Notes: generated from the letters alone by a model not told the origin. A stretch of DNA of 64,000 bases from Sphingobium estronivorans (GCF_008692605.1 NZ_LFCT01000017.1:1-64000); one strand, 5' to 3'; shown: positions 16,965 to 27,431, counted from the stretch's first letter. Numbers and translations: made by a program.

Positions 16965-18140
16965 TCACCGCTTGCGCGTCAGCTCCCGCATCGCCTCATC
17001 GATCCCCTCGATGGTCAGCGGATACATGCGCTCATTCATGATCTCGCGGATGATCCGGGTCGACTGGCTATAGCCCCAATGGGCCTGCTGCGCCGGGTTC
17101 AGCCACACTGCGGCGGGATAGGTGTGCGTGACCCGGCTCAGCCAGGCCGCGCCCGCTTCCTCATTCATATGTTCGACCGATCCGCCCGGATGGCTGATCT
17201 CATAGGGGCTCATCGCTGCGTCCCCGACGAAGATCACCTTATAGTCATGCCCATATTTGTGGAGGATGTCCCAGGTCGGAATCCGTTCAGAAAAGCGCCG
17301 CTTATTGTCCTTCCAAACGCCTTCATAGAGGCAGTTGTGGAAGTAGAAGAATTCCATATTCTTGAATTCGCCCGTCGCGGCGGAAAACAGTTCCTCGCAC
17401 AGCGTGATGAACGGGTCCATTGACCCGCCCACATCCAGGAACAGCAGCAATTTCACCGCATTGTGCCGCTCCGGCCGCATGCGGATGTCCAGCCATCCCT
17501 GCCGCGCCGTTCCATGGATCGTCGCGTCCAGATCCAGTTCATCGGCCGCGCCCTCCCGCGCGAAGCGCCGCAGCCGCCGCAACGCCACCTTGATATTGCG
17601 CGTGCCCAGTTCCTTCGTGTTGTCCAGATTGGCGAATTCGCGCTTGTCCCACACCTTGATCGCGCGCTTGTGCCGGCTTTCGCCGCCGATGCGAACACCT
17701 TCGGGATTGTAGCCGCCATTGCCGAAGGGGGATGTGCCGCCGGTGCCGATCCATTTGTTGCCGCCCTGGTGGCGGCCCTTCTGCTCCTCCAGCCGCTTCT
17801 TCAGCGTCTCCATAATCTCGTCCCAGCTGCCCAGAGACTTGATCTTCTCCATCTCCTCGGCACTCAGGAATTTTTCCGCCACCAGCCGCAGCCATTCCTC
17901 GGGGATTTCCGCCTCGACCCCTTCGGCGCCCAACACCCCCTTGAACACTCGCGCGAACACCTGGTCGAAGCGGTCGATCAGCCCTTCGTCCTTCACATAG
18001 GTGGCGCGGGCGAGATAATAGAAATCCACCGGCCGCTGTTCGATCACGTCGCGGTCCAGCGCCTCCAGCAGCAGCAGATGTTCCTTGATGCTGGCGGGAA
18101 TGCCCGCAGCACGCAGCGCGTCGAGAAAATTGAGCATCAT
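16965..18140 (-). CDS. von Willebrand A domain protein (CoxE/MoxR-partner type)
   Basis: This 391-residue protein (ATG at 18140, an adjacent ATG at 18137 possible) has an N-terminal helical region and a C-terminal von Willebrand A domain. The metal-site motif is LDVGGSMD, a variant of DxSxS with Gly at the first Ser position, so ion binding may be weak. Proteins of this type act with MoxR ATPases as a chaperone pair for protein or metal-centre maturation. The likely partner, a MoxR ATPase, is about 3 kb upstream on the same strand, separated by other genes. A longer start at 18227 is less likely. Confidence 0.8.
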   Translation of the reverse strand: MMLNFLDALRAAGIPASIKEHLLLLEALDRDVIEQRPVDFYYLARATYVKDEGLIDRFDQVFARVFKGVLGAEGVEAEIPEEWLRLVAEKFLSAEEMEKIKSLGSWDEIMETLKKRLEEQKGRHQGGNKWIGTGGTSPFGNGGYNPEGVRIGGESRHKRAIKVWDKREFANLDNTKELGTRNIKVALRRLRRFAREGAADELDLDATIHGTARQGWLDIRMRPERHNAVKLLLFLDVGGSMDPFITLCEELFSAATGEFKNMEFFYFHNCLYEGVWKDNKRRFSERIPTWDILHKYGHDYKVIFVGDAAMSPYEISHPGGSVEHMNEEAGAAWLSRVTHTYPAAVWLNPAQQAHWGYSQSTRIIREIMNERMYPLTIEGIDEAMRELTRKR

Positions 18141-18272
18141 GATGCCGCCCTTCTCCGCCAGCTTCGAAAGCGATGCAAGGCGGTTCGATGCCGCATCGTT
18201 GGCGGAATGATAAATGTTGCAATGCATCGTTAATAGGGCAGTATCCCAACGGGCGAACTTGGCGGGGCGATA

Positions 18273-19641
18273 TTGGAAAACGGGGATTTATTGACCGATC
18301 TGGGAGACCGATCCGGCGATATTGCGCTGCAATGCAGCGAGACTGCGGGTTTCCTTGGCGAACTGACCCGCCGGATTCAGGCCGATTCCATGCGCCTGGG
18401 CGAATTGCAGTCGAATATGGAGGCGCTGGCGGTCAGTCAGAATGAAAGCGTTCTCGCCGCTCAGGAACTCAGCCTCACCGCCCGCCGCGCGGGCAAGATC
18501 ATCGCCGAAGGGCATGATGCGATCACCCTTTCGCTGGGGCAGGTCACTGAACTGATCGATAATGTCACCGGGTTGGAAGGCCATTTGCGGCAGTTTCTCA
18601 ATGTCATCGAAACGGTGGGCGGCATTTCGGAAGAATTGGGCGCTATAGCGCGCCAGACGCGCCTGCTTGGCGTCAATGCGGCGATCGAAGCGGCGCGGGG
18701 CGGCGCAGCGACGCAGGGCTTCGCGGTCGTTGCCGATGAAATCCGCCGCCTTGCCGGGCAGGCCGGTGAATCCACGGCATCTGTTGGCGACAAGCTGGGC
18801 CAACTCGACCGCGACGCCCGCCAGCTCATAGGCGGCGTCGAAGCCAATATCGCGCGGGGCCGCGATGTCGGCGCCCATATCGATACACTGCGCGTCAGCA
18901 TGGCTCCTCGTGACCCAGTTCGGGGACCGGTCCGACACGATCGTCACGTGCACGGACGAAGCCGACGGCGATATCGCCGCGTTGCGGCAGGGATTGTCGC
19001 GCTTTGGCCAATCGTCGAGAGAAAGCGCCGCCCGCGTCGAAAATGCCCGGAACCAGCTTGACCGGCTGGAGGGCCTGGCGAACGAGATGCTCAATACCGC
19101 TGCGCATGGCGGTCATGTCACTCGCAACAGCCATTATATCGCCATGGCTGAGGACGGCGCCGAGGAAATCACGGCGCTGATTGAAACCGCGCTGGAAGAG
19201 CAGCGGCTCGACATGGCCCATTTGTTCGACGCCGCCTATCGCCCGCTTCGGGGGACGGAGCCGGTGCAATATGAAAATGACTTTACCGCCTTTGCCGACC
19301 GTCATGTGCAGCCTTTGCTCGACCGGCACACGGCGCAGGATAACGCGGTCGTCGGCTGCTGCCTGGTCGACATGAACGGCTATCTGCCCACCCATATCAG
19401 CGCGCGCAGCCAGCCGCAGCGCCCCGGCCAGCCGCGCTGGAACATGGAAAATGCCCGCAACCGCCAGATTTTCATGGACGGCCAGACTCGCCAGGCACTG
19501 GATGGAAAAGGGGATTTCTTCCTCTTCACCTATCGGCAGGATCTGGGGGAGGGCCGGTATCGGGCATTGCGCAGCGTATTCGTACCCCTCATCATTCGCG
19601 GGCGGCGCTGGGGACTGTATGAGGTCGGTTATCTGATCTGA
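18273..19641 (+). pseudogene. methyl-accepting chemotaxis-type receptor, frameshifted
   Basis: Two frames together make one chemoreceptor-like protein of about 455 residues. The first frame (TTG start at 18273) has a signalling-type helix with IARQTRLLGVNAAIEAARGG and FAVVADEIRRLAGQAGE. After VSM near 18900 it runs out into unrelated sequence. The second frame continues with VTQFGDRSDTIVT and a C-terminal sensor-like part with VGCCLVDMNGYLPTH, ending EVGYLI at 19641. Removing one C near 18905-18908 restores a continuous reading (MALVTQF). There is no membrane helix, so it would be a soluble receptor. Loss may be real or a sequencing error. Confidence 0.8.
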
Positions 19642-19644
19642 GGA

Positions 19645-20694
19645 TCAGCGGGCCTTTCCATCCCCGTTGCGCAGCGTCACCTCCCCATTGGCGGCGAAGG
19701 CGACAACCGCCCCTGCCCGCGCGGTCTGGGGGTCCTTGCCATCCAATATCTCCGCGATCTGGCGTGCGCTCGGCACCTTGTCATAGATGCCGAAAATGTC
19801 GGTCTGGCCGACCGAATGGATGGAAAGCTGATAGCCTGCACCCGTTTTTGCCGGATCGAAGGCGAGCACCGTGCCGGCATCGTCCACCGGAACGATGGTC
19901 GCGCCGTCCTTCACCCCGGCCTGTTGCAGCATCTCATAATGGCCGCTCGCCGTATCCACGCGGCCCCGAATGCAGAGCGGCGCGCTGCCCTCACGCGGCA
20001 TTGCGATGTCGACGGGCGTCGCGGCCGCCGGGCCTGTCATCCGCGCATCGATACCGTCAGCCGCCGGGCAGGAGGCAAAGTCCGCAGGGCGGGTCGCATG
20101 GATGCTCGACGCATCATCGAAGCGCAGGTCCGACAGCATGCCGTCCAGCCCCGCCAGCACTTCCGCGCGCCGTTCCGTCGGACCCGTCACGCGCAGTTTC
20201 ACCATCCACCGGCCCGCATGGACGAAGGCCGCCGCCGTCGTCAGCGCGCCGTCGGCCGCATCGTCATACACCGCCCGAAGCGCGCTATTGGCATGGCCCG
20301 CCGTCGCCACGCTGGCATAGGCGGTCCGATGCGTCTTGGTCCCGAAGCGCGCCATGATCGCCTTGTCGGTCATATAGGCTGCCAGCGATGCATCGGCATA
20401 GCTTGGCATATAGATGTACAGCGTTGCCTGGATCGCGCCGTCATCCGACAGATATTGCGCATAATTGTCGATGCCGCTGCCGCCATGGGACACTTCGCCG
20501 CTTTTGGACAGCGACAGTCCCGCCACCGTCTGCGGCAGGGCAATGCCTGCGGCATCGGCGCGCAGGGCAGTGGCGGTCGGCGTCCAGGCTTCCCGTTCCT
20601 CCGCCGCATGCGTCAGCGCAGGCGTCGTGAGAGCCAGCGCGGCAGACCAGAGAGACGCCCGCAGGAGAGAGGGGGCACGCTTCGGCATTGGCAT
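19645..20694 (-). CDS. secreted protein, unknown function
   Basis: I do not recognise this protein. From the ATG at 20694 it has 349 residues; one upstream ATG at 20709 adds five. A signal peptide ends near LTHAAE. The mature part shows no catalytic motif I can name; it has Cys at about residues 205 and 232 (FASCPAADG and PLCIRGR), possibly a disulfide. It ends four bases from the convergent chemoreceptor gene. The gene is downstream of the moxR-GFA pair on the same strand after an 87-base gap and may belong to that unit. Confidence 0.6.
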   Translation of the reverse strand: MPMPKRAPSLLRASLWSAALALTTPALTHAAEEREAWTPTATALRADAAGIALPQTVAGLSLSKSGEVSHGGSGIDNYAQYLSDDGAIQATLYIYMPSYADASLAAYMTDKAIMARFGTKTHRTAYASVATAGHANSALRAVYDDAADGALTTAAAFVHAGRWMVKLRVTGPTERRAEVLAGLDGMLSDLRFDDASSIHATRPADFASCPAADGIDARMTGPAAATPVDIAMPREGSAPLCIRGRVDTASGHYEMLQQAGVKDGATIVPVDDAGTVLAFDPAKTGAGYQLSIHSVGQTDIFGIYDKVPSARQIAEILDGKDPQTARAGAVVAFAANGEVTLRNGDGKAR

Positions 20695-20781
20695 CCTTCC
20701 CAAATTCAAACCGTCTTTGCGCGGTTTTGAATGTCAGAAAGGAAAGTTGAGCCGAAATGCGGGCCCCAGGCAAGCGGGCTT

Positions 20782-21198
20782 TTACGCGACCGGTGGAATT
20801 TGCGCCGGATAATGGGGCAGGTTCGGGTCCAGATGCGCCCAATCGGGCGCCGCATCGGTCCAGATGACGGCTTGCGGCCCCAGCAGGTCGGGATCGTCCA
20901 GCGCCCCGGCCCGAATGAAGGTCGTCAGGTGCGGCCGCGATTCGGCCAGGCTGAACAGCGGTGTCCCGCATTGCGGGCAGAAACCGCGCCGCATGGCGTT
21001 GCCGCTGTCGGCGACGTTCTCATGCCAGCGGACTTCCCCCGTCGTCGTCACCTTGTCGGATGGGAAGCAGACATTCACGGTGCCCGATCCGCCGCCCAGA
21101 TATTGGCAGAGCCGGCACCAGCACATGCGGGCGGCCATCGGTTCGGCGTCGATGCCGATCCGCACCTGGCCGCACAGACATCCTGCCCCATGGGCCAT
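20782..21198 (-). CDS. GFA-family zinc protein
   Basis: This 138-residue protein belongs to the GFA (glutathione-dependent formaldehyde-activating, CENP-V-like) family. The zinc ligands are visible: CLCG at residues 7-10, CWCRLC at about 26-31, and CPQC at about 75-78. Members are small cytosolic zinc proteins; few have proven activity and the formaldehyde name is loose. It starts three bases after the stop of moxR, so it is in that operon. No formaldehyde dehydrogenase lies nearby. Confidence 0.85.
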   Translation of the reverse strand: MAHGAGCLCGQVRIGIDAEPMAARMCWCRLCQYLGGGSGTVNVCFPSDKVTTTGEVRWHENVADSGNAMRRGFCPQCGTPLFSLAESRPHLTTFIRAGALDDPDLLGPQAVIWTDAAPDWAHLDPNLPHYPAQIPPVA

Positions 21199-21201
21199 GG
21201 G

Positions 21202-22056
21202 TCAGCGTCCCTGCCTGCGCGCAATGAAGGCGAGCCGTTCGAACATCATGATATCCTGCTCATTCTTGAGCAGCGCGCCGTGCAGCGGCGGGATCGCCTT
21301 GGTCGGATCGCGATCCTGCAACACGTCCAGCGGCATATCCTCGGCCAGGATCAGCTTCAGCCAATCGAGCAGTTCGCTGGTCGAAGGTTTCTTCTTCAGG
21401 CCCGGCACGTCCCGAATCTCATAGAAAATCTCCAGCGCCCGGTTGACCAATATCTTCTGAATGCCCGGGAAATGCACATCGATAATGGCCTGCATCGTCT
21501 CCCGGTCGGGAAATTTGATATAGTGGAAGAAGCAGCGGCGCAGGAAAGCGTCGGGCAGGTCCTTCTCATTATTGGAGGTGATGACGACCACCGGCCGTTC
21601 CTTCGCCGCGACCGTCTCGCCCGTTTCATAGACGTGGAAGGCCATGCGGTCGAGTTCCTGCAACAGGTCGTTGGGAAATTCGATATCGGCCTTGTCGATC
21701 TCGTCGATCAGCAGGACGGGCAGGGTGGGGGAGGCGAAGGCCTCCCACAGCTTGCCCTTGCGGATATAATTGCCGATCTCGTGAACGCGCGGATCGCCCA
21801 ACTGGCCGTCGCGGAGCCGGGCCACGGCATCATATTCATACAGGCCCTGATGCGCCTTGGTCGTGGACTTGACGTTCCATTCGATCAGCGGGGCATCCAG
21901 CGCCTTGGCGATTTCCTGCGCCAATACGGTCTTGCCGGTGCCCGGCTCACCCTTCACCAGCAGGGGACGGCGGAGCAGCACCGCGGCGTTGACGGCCACC
22001 TTCAGATCGTCGGTGGCGACATAATCCTGTGTACCTTCAAACCGCATATGCTTCAT
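21202..22056 (-). CDS. MoxR-type AAA+ ATPase
   Basis: MoxR ATPases act as chaperones with von Willebrand A partners in complex and metal-cofactor maturation. From ATG 22056 (a GTG is adjacent at 22059) the protein has 284 residues, with AGGA upstream. Walker A GEPGTGKT is at 36-43, Walker B LLIDEIDKAD at about 107-116, sensor I in VVVITSNNE, and an arginine finger in FLRRC. The fold is of the CoxD/MoxR type. The GFA gene follows immediately. The von Willebrand A partner is at 16965-18140 with a chemoreceptor and a secreted protein in between. Confidence 0.9.
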   Translation of the reverse strand: MKHMRFEGTQDYVATDDLKVAVNAAVLLRRPLLVKGEPGTGKTVLAQEIAKALDAPLIEWNVKSTTKAHQGLYEYDAVARLRDGQLGDPRVHEIGNYIRKGKLWEAFASPTLPVLLIDEIDKADIEFPNDLLQELDRMAFHVYETGETVAAKERPVVVITSNNEKDLPDAFLRRCFFHYIKFPDRETMQAIIDVHFPGIQKILVNRALEIFYEIRDVPGLKKKPSTSELLDWLKLILAEDMPLDVLQDRDPTKAIPPLHGALLKNEQDIMMFERLAFIARRQGR

Positions 22057-22127
22057 CACTCATCCTGTCTGCACTGGAGCCGACTATGGCAAAGCAGGGG
22101 AGGGGAGCAAGCCTTTATGCGGGGGAA

Positions 22128-22814
22128 TTACTTCCGGCCGGTGCGGATTCGGGCACGGGCCTGGAGGACGTCCCAAAGCCCGCGATGCTGGTGGAGCAAC
22201 TGGCGGCCGCCGAACAAGATGGCGCGATCGATCGCATCGTCTCCGCCAATGGCCTGCGCCACTTCCAGCGTGGCGGCGCGATCCGGCAGGTCGCAGCCAT
22301 GGGGTTCCAGCCCGACGCGGATCGCGGCAATATCCAGCACCTGACGCACCGCCCGCCAGTCCAGTACCAGCGCCATCGCCGCCCCCATGGCGCAACCGCG
22401 CCGGTCCGATTGGGCAAGCATGTCGAGCGCATGGCGCTGTTGGCTGACGACGGTTTCGCAATCGCTCTGACCGGCCGTGCTGGGGGCCGGGCCGACCGCG
22501 ACGGTCACTTGCGTCAGATAGGCCCGCTCGCGTGCGAAGGCGTCCGCCGCCTGGATCAGCCATTCGCGCGCCGCATTATCTGCCGAGCGGGTGGCGGCAT
22601 GGTCGATGACGCCCGGATGCCGGCCATGGAGCAGGCAGAGATAATAGGCCGCATCGGCCAGATCGGGCAGGGTCAGCGTTGCATTGGGTCCGAAACTGGC
22701 GCGCGCGCCGCCGGCATGGCCATGGCCTGCCGTGCCGTCCGCGCTCACGACGGCGTCCAGAATCTGCGATACGTCGCCAAATTGATAGCGCTGTGCTGCT
22801 TCGCTCATCTTCAT
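22128..22814 (-). CDS. conserved-looking protein of unknown function
   Basis: I do not recognise this 228-residue soluble protein. It has no signal peptide or membrane segment. The sequence is Ala-rich and helical, with conserved-looking stretches LPDLADAAYYLCLLHGRHPGV and ERAYLTQVTVAVG. The start (ATG 22814; ATG 22808 possible) follows AGGGG. It precedes moxR by about 70 bases on the same strand, so it may be the first gene of that operon. A role with the ATPase is inference from position. Confidence 0.55.
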   Translation of the reverse strand: MKMSEAAQRYQFGDVSQILDAVVSADGTAGHGHAGGARASFGPNATLTLPDLADAAYYLCLLHGRHPGVIDHAATRSADNAAREWLIQAADAFARERAYLTQVTVAVGPAPSTAGQSDCETVVSQQRHALDMLAQSDRRGCAMGAAMALVLDWRAVRQVLDIAAIRVGLEPHGCDLPDRAATLEVAQAIGGDDAIDRAILFGGRQLLHQHRGLWDVLQARARIRTGRK

Positions 22815-22892
22815 CCCCTGCGCCCCGGTGCTGGCGGAGCCTCAACGGAAGCGACCCTAGGGAGTCGAGGTAAAAGAGGAGTTTACGCCCGT

Positions 22893-22921
22893 AAAAAAGG
22901 CGGCCCGAAAGCCGCCTTTTT
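22893..22921. terminator. bidirectional intrinsic terminator after rpoD
   Basis: GGCGGC and GCCGCC form a stem with loop CCGAAA, flanked by six A on one side and five T on the other. It should stop rpoD transcription leftward, and would also act rightward. Confidence 0.85.
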
Positions 22922-22946
22922 GGATCATTTTGCCGCGCTTGGGCCT

Positions 22947-24992
22947 CTATTGGTCGAGGAAGCTGCGCATCTTGCGGCTGCGGCTGGGGTGCTTCAGCTT
23001 GCGCAGCGCCTTCGCCTCGATCTGGCGAATGCGTTCGCGGGTCACGCTGAACTGCTGGCCCACTTCCTCCAGCGTATGGTCGGTATTCATGCCGATGCCG
23101 AAGCGCATGCGCAGCACGCGCTCCTCGCGCGGCGTCAGCGAAGCCAGAACGCGGGTCACGGTTTCCTTGAGGTTCGCCTGGATCGCAGCGTCCACCGGGA
23201 TGATCGCATTCTTGTCTTCGATGAAATCGCCCAGATGCGAATCCTCCTCGTCGCCGATCGGCGTTTCGAGGGAGATCGGCTCCTTGGCGATCTTCATCAC
23301 CTTGCGCACCTTCTCCAGCGGCATGGACAGGCGCTCGGCCATCTCCTCCGGCGTCGGTTCCCGGCCCTGCTCATGCAGGAACTGGCGGCTGGTGCGGACC
23401 AGCTTGTTGATGGTCTCGATCATATGGACCGGGATGCGGATGGTCCGCGCCTGATCCGCGATCGAACGGGTGATCGCCTGCCTGATCCACCAGGTGGCAT
23501 AAGTGCTGAACTTGTAGCCCCGGCGATATTCGAACTTATCGACCGCCTTCATCAGGCCGATATTGCCTTCCTGAATAAGATCAAGGAATTGCAGGCCACG
23601 GTTCGTATATTTTTTAGCGATGGAAATCACGAGGCGCAGATTCGCTTCGACCATTTCCTTCTTGGCGATGCGCGCCTCACGCTCGCCCTTCTGCACCATG
23701 TTCACGATGCGGCGGAATTCACTCAAGGACATGCCGGTCGCCTGCGCGATCTCGCTGACTTCCGTGCGGATACGCTCCACCGCGCGTCCTTCGGCAGCGG
23801 CAAAGGCGGCCCATTTCTTGTCCAGCCCCGACACCTTGTCGATCCAGCCATCGTCCAGTTCGTGATTCACATAGCGGTCGAGGAAATCCTTCCGGCTGAC
23901 CTTATGCCGCTCGGCCAGACGCAGCATCTGCCCGCCCAGCGCGGTCAGGCGCCGGTTATAGGCATAAAGCTGATCGACCAGATATTCGATCTTCTGCTGA
24001 TGGAACTGGACGCTTTCGACCTCGGCGGTCAACTGCTCGCGCAGTTCCTGATAGTCGTCCTCGTCCTTCTGGCTCAGCGTCTCGCCGATCGCCATGGCGA
24101 TCATGCGCGCTGCCTGGGCGTTGGAGAAGGCACGGAAAATTTCGGTGATGGTCGCGAATTTCTCCAGAGCCATCGGCTTCAGAGTCTCTTCCATCTGCGC
24201 GAGGGAGAGGGTGTTGTCCTCCTCTTCCTCTTCTTCCGCCCGGCGAGCGCGGCGTTCGGTCAGGCCGTCCTCATCCTCATCGGAATCGGCGGATTCCTCC
24301 TCCGGCTCTTCCTCTTCCTTGAAGCTGGGGCCGGCGGTCTTTTCGCTGATTTCGCCATCGTCATCTTCGGCGCCCTCTTCCAGATTTTCCGGAGCCGGGT
24401 CCTTGGACAGCATCGCGTCGAGGTCGAGGATCTCACGCAGCTGCATCTCGCCATTGTTCAGCGCGGTCGACCATTCGATGATCGCATTGAACGTCGTCGG
24501 GCTTTCGCACAGCCCCAGGATCATGGTGTCGCGACCGGCCTCGATCCGCTTGGCGATGGCGATTTCGCCCTCGCGGCTGAGCAGTTCCACCGCGCCCATT
24601 TCGCGCAGATACATGCGCACCGGGTCGTCGGTGCGATCGACGGTCTCTTTCTTCTTTTCGGCGACGGGACGCGGCGAACCGTCATCCTCGGCGCTATCGT
24701 CCGAATTGTCGTCGTCGCTGTCGTCGCGCTGATCCTCGCCGTCCTCGCCGGCTTCCTCATTCTCGACGATGTTCACGCCCATCTCGTTGAGCGCGGACAT
24801 GATGTCCTCGATCTGCTCGGAGGACATCTGGTCCTGCGGCAGCGCGTCGTTCAACTCGTCATAGGTGATGTAGCCGCGCTTCTTGGCGCGTGCGATCAGC
24901 TTCTTGACCGAAGCTTCGTTCAGATCCAGCAGTGGTGCATCGCCAGTATCCGCATCCTCGCCCGCACCCTTGCTGTTCGCCTTGCTCGCCAT
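22947..24992 (-). CDS. rpoD: RNA polymerase primary sigma factor (sigma-70)
   Basis: This 681-residue protein directs RNA polymerase to housekeeping promoters. Visible regions in order: region 1.1 at the N-terminus with acidic patches, region 1.2 ([12 protein letters not shown]), a long acidic non-conserved insert, regions 2.1-2.4 ([20 protein letters not shown]), region 3, and region 4 with [13 protein letters not shown] and the helix-turn-helix [18 protein letters not shown]. It ends the yqeY-dnaG-rpoD series; the gap to dnaG is 69 bases with nothing remarkable. AAGGCG precedes the ATG. Confidence 0.97.
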   Translation of the reverse strand: MASKANSKGAGEDADTGDAPLLDLNEASVKKLIARAKKRGYITYDELNDALPQDQMSSEQIEDIMSALNEMGVNIVENEEAGEDGEDQRDDSDDDNSDDSAEDDGSPRPVAEKKKETVDRTDDPVRMYLREMGAVELLSREGEIAIAKRIEAGRDTMILGLCESPTTFNAIIEWSTALNNGEMQLREILDLDAMLSKDPAPENLEEGAEDDDGEISEKTAGPSFKEEEEPEEESADSDEDEDGLTERRARRAEEEEEEDNTLSLAQMEETLKPMALEKFATITEIFRAFSNAQAARMIAMAIGETLSQKDEDDYQELREQLTAEVESVQFHQQKIEYLVDQLYAYNRRLTALGGQMLRLAERHKVSRKDFLDRYVNHELDDGWIDKVSGLDKKWAAFAAAEGRAVERIRTEVSEIAQATGMSLSEFRRIVNMVQKGEREARIAKKEMVEANLRLVISIAKKYTNRGLQFLDLIQEGNIGLMKAVDKFEYRRGYKFSTYATWWIRQAITRSIADQARTIRIPVHMIETINKLVRTSRQFLHEQGREPTPEEMAERLSMPLEKVRKVMKIAKEPISLETPIGDEEDSHLGDFIEDKNAIIPVDAAIQANLKETVTRVLASLTPREERVLRMRFGIGMNTDHTLEEVGQQFSVTRERIRQIEAKALRKLKHPSRSRKMRSFLDQ

Positions 24993-25061
24993 TTATTCGC
25001 CTTAACTCCGTCGCCCTTTGACAGGGCGATCAATCAGACCCACCGATCCCGATGGATCGAA

Positions 25062-26966
25062 TCACACAATATCTTCGGTCTGCGCCAGTTCCGCCAGGCG
25101 GCGATCATGATCCAGCTTCAACTGCCGGACCCTTTGCTGCTCGGCAAAGCTGTCCTCGTTGAGATCATCACTCGCCCGCCGGGTGGCTTCCGCCAACGCC
25201 GCCTCCAACTCCGGTCCTTGCGCCATCACCCGAATGGCCTCGTCCAGATCGCGCTGCACGCGATCCGAGTCGGCCTTACTTCCATGGGGGGTGAATGTGA
25301 ACGTGTCGGCCCGGAGCATCCCCTTTGCCATATTATACACTTCACCTTGCCCCAATATGGTAAGGAGGCCATCACTTTCAACTGTTTCTTTGCCGAACGA
25401 TGCCGCGATCATCACGTTCAGCAATTCCGCCAGAGCGGCATCGCCGATACGAAGCCCGGACAGCATTTCCCGGTGCAGCGCAATCTGTTCGGGATAGCGC
25501 AGCAGACTGGCCAGAACGGCCCGCAGGAGGCGTTGTTCCATGCCGCTTGCGCCGATGGCCCGCGCCTCGTTCCCGGCGGGCGGAATCGGCGGCTTCCAAT
25601 TGCCCTTCCTGTCCCGCTGCCAGCCCGGGCGGGCGCCGCCGCCCCGCTGTTGCCGGGCCTGTCCGCCGAAAGCGGGGCGGGCGAAAAACAGCGCGTCATA
25701 ACGCTCGCGGAAAGCATGGACATAATGCGCCCGCACATCGGGATGGCCGATGGCGTCGGTGATCGCCGAAAGCCTTTGTTTGAGCGCGGCTTTCTGCTCT
25801 GGCGTGTCGAGCGGGGCGGCCGCCTGCTCATATTTCCAGAGCCGGTCGACCAGAGGCTCGGCTGCGCCCAGCACGGCCTCCATCGCCGCAGGCCCCTCGG
25901 CGCGGATCAGGTCGTCCGGGTCCTGCCCGCCCGGCAGCGTCGCGAAGGCAAGGCTCATTCCCGGCCGCAGCAGGGGGAGGGCGCGGGTCGCGGCCCGGAT
26001 CGCCGCCTTCTGCCCGGCCGAGTCGCCGTCGAAGCACAGGATCGGCACATCGGCCATTTTCCACAGCCGCTCGATCTGATGCTCGGTCAGCGCCGTTCCC
26101 AGCGGTGCTACCGCTTCGGCAAACCCCGCCTGCGCGAGCGCGATCACGTCCATATAGCCTTCGACGACGATGATCCGCCCGGCCTGGCGGCTGGCAGGCG
26201 AGGCCCGGTCGATATTGTAAAGCGTCCGCCCCTTGTCGAAGAGCGGCGTATCGGGCGAATTCAGATATTTGGGTTCGCCCGCGCCCAGAATGCGCCCGCC
26301 GAACGCGATGACGCGCCCGCGAATATCCCGGATCGGCAGCATCAAACGGCCCCGGAAGCGGTCATAGCTGTCGCGCTTCTTGCTTTTATCGCCGTCCGGC
26401 TCGGCGCCATCGGGATCGATCAGCAGGCCGACCTCGATCAGCAGGGATTCGCCCAAGTCCTTGAGCGCCGTCTTGAGCCGCCCGCGTCCATCGGGGGAAA
26501 AGCCGAAGCCGAAGCTTTTCACGGTCGCCGCGCTCATACCCCGTTTCTGGAGATAGGCACGCGCCTCAGCGCCCTCGATCCCGCCAAGCTGCTCTTCGAA
26601 AAAGCCCTGCGCCGCCGTCATGACATCGTGCAGGCCCCTGGCCTGTTCCTGCCGCTTCGCTGCGCGGGGATCGGGGGCGGGAACCTCCATCCCCGCCGTC
26701 TGGGCCAGTTCCTTCACGGCCTCCATGAAGGGCAGGCCGCGCTGATCGGTCATCCAGCGGATCGCGTCGCCATGCGCTCCGCAGCCGAAACAATGGTAAA
26801 AGCCCTTTTCATCATTGATGGTGAAGCTGGGCGTCTTCTCATTATGGAAGGGGCAGCAGGCCTTATATTCGCGGCCGGCCTTCTGAACCTTCACCGTCCG
26901 CCCGATCAGCGTCGACAGCGACGTTCGCGCCCGTAGCTCATCGAGAAAGGCTGGGGATAGGCTCAT
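25062..26966 (-). CDS. dnaG: DNA primase
   Basis: DnaG (634 residues) makes RNA primers at replication forks. The N-terminal zinc-binding domain has Cys38, His41, Cys59 and Cys62 (CHC2 type). The TOPRIM domain follows, with IIVVEGYMDVIALA near 265 and the DPDD motif further on, and then the C-terminal helicase-binding domain. Gene order yqeY-dnaG-rpoD is the macromolecular-synthesis arrangement of alphaproteobacteria. It is 12 bases downstream of yqeY. Confidence 0.96.
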   Translation of the reverse strand: MSLSPAFLDELRARTSLSTLIGRTVKVQKAGREYKACCPFHNEKTPSFTINDEKGFYHCFGCGAHGDAIRWMTDQRGLPFMEAVKELAQTAGMEVPAPDPRAAKRQEQARGLHDVMTAAQGFFEEQLGGIEGAEARAYLQKRGMSAATVKSFGFGFSPDGRGRLKTALKDLGESLLIEVGLLIDPDGAEPDGDKSKKRDSYDRFRGRLMLPIRDIRGRVIAFGGRILGAGEPKYLNSPDTPLFDKGRTLYNIDRASPASRQAGRIIVVEGYMDVIALAQAGFAEAVAPLGTALTEHQIERLWKMADVPILCFDGDSAGQKAAIRAATRALPLLRPGMSLAFATLPGGQDPDDLIRAEGPAAMEAVLGAAEPLVDRLWKYEQAAAPLDTPEQKAALKQRLSAITDAIGHPDVRAHYVHAFRERYDALFFARPAFGGQARQQRGGGARPGWQRDRKGNWKPPIPPAGNEARAIGASGMEQRLLRAVLASLLRYPEQIALHREMLSGLRIGDAALAELLNVMIAASFGKETVESDGLLTILGQGEVYNMAKGMLRADTFTFTPHGSKADSDRVQRDLDEAIRVMAQGPELEAALAEATRRASDDLNEDSFAEQQRVRQLKLDHDRRLAELAQTEDIV

Positions 26967-26978
26967 ACGCTCCTGATC

Positions 26979-27431
26979 TCAGGCAAGCGCCGCCTTCACC
27001 AGCCCACTGGCCTTGCTCATGTCGATCACGGAGCCGTGGCGCTCCTTCAACACCGCCATGACCTTGCCCATATCCTTGACGCTTGCCGCGCCGACCTCCG
27101 CCTTGATGCCTTCGATCGCGGCCTTCGTCTCATCCTCGCTCAACTGCTGCGGCAGGAAGCCGTCGATCACGTCCAGTTCGGCCTGCTCCTTCGCGGCGAG
27201 TTCATCGCGTCCGCCATTTTTGAACATCTCGATGGATTCGCGGCGCTGCTTCACCATCTTCTGAAGCACTTCGACCACGATCACATCATCGTCCGGCACA
27301 GTGGAGGCCGTGCGCAGTTCGATATCCCGATCCTTCAGCTTCGCCAGGATCAGCCGTACGGCGGCCAGACGATCCTTCTCCCCGGCTTTCATGGCTTCGA
27401 CCTGGGCATTCTTGATCTGGTCGCGAATCAT
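26979..27431 (-). CDS. GatB/YqeY-domain protein
   Basis: From ATG 27431 this protein has 150 residues and an AGGA upstream; a longer start at 27476 lacks support. It is the single-domain YqeY family related to the C-terminus of GatB, which contacts tRNA. The signature stretches MKAGEKDRLAAVRLI and the C-terminal DMGKVMAVLKERHG are present. The biochemical role of the free domain is not settled. It leads the operon with dnaG and rpoD and is divergent from carA. Confidence 0.9.
   Translation of the reverse strand: MIRDQIKNAQVEAMKAGEKDRLAAVRLILAKLKDRDIELRTASTVPDDDVIVVEVLQKMVKQRRESIEMFKNGGRDELAAKEQAELDVIDGFLPQQLSEDETKAAIEGIKAEVGAASVKDMGKVMAVLKERHGSVIDMSKASGLVKAALA

Noticed and set aside
22029..26936. 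Rightward 1635-codon open frame
   Set aside because: It runs antisense to moxR, rpoD and dnaG. High GC gives long open frames; the real genes on the other strand have strong family motifs.
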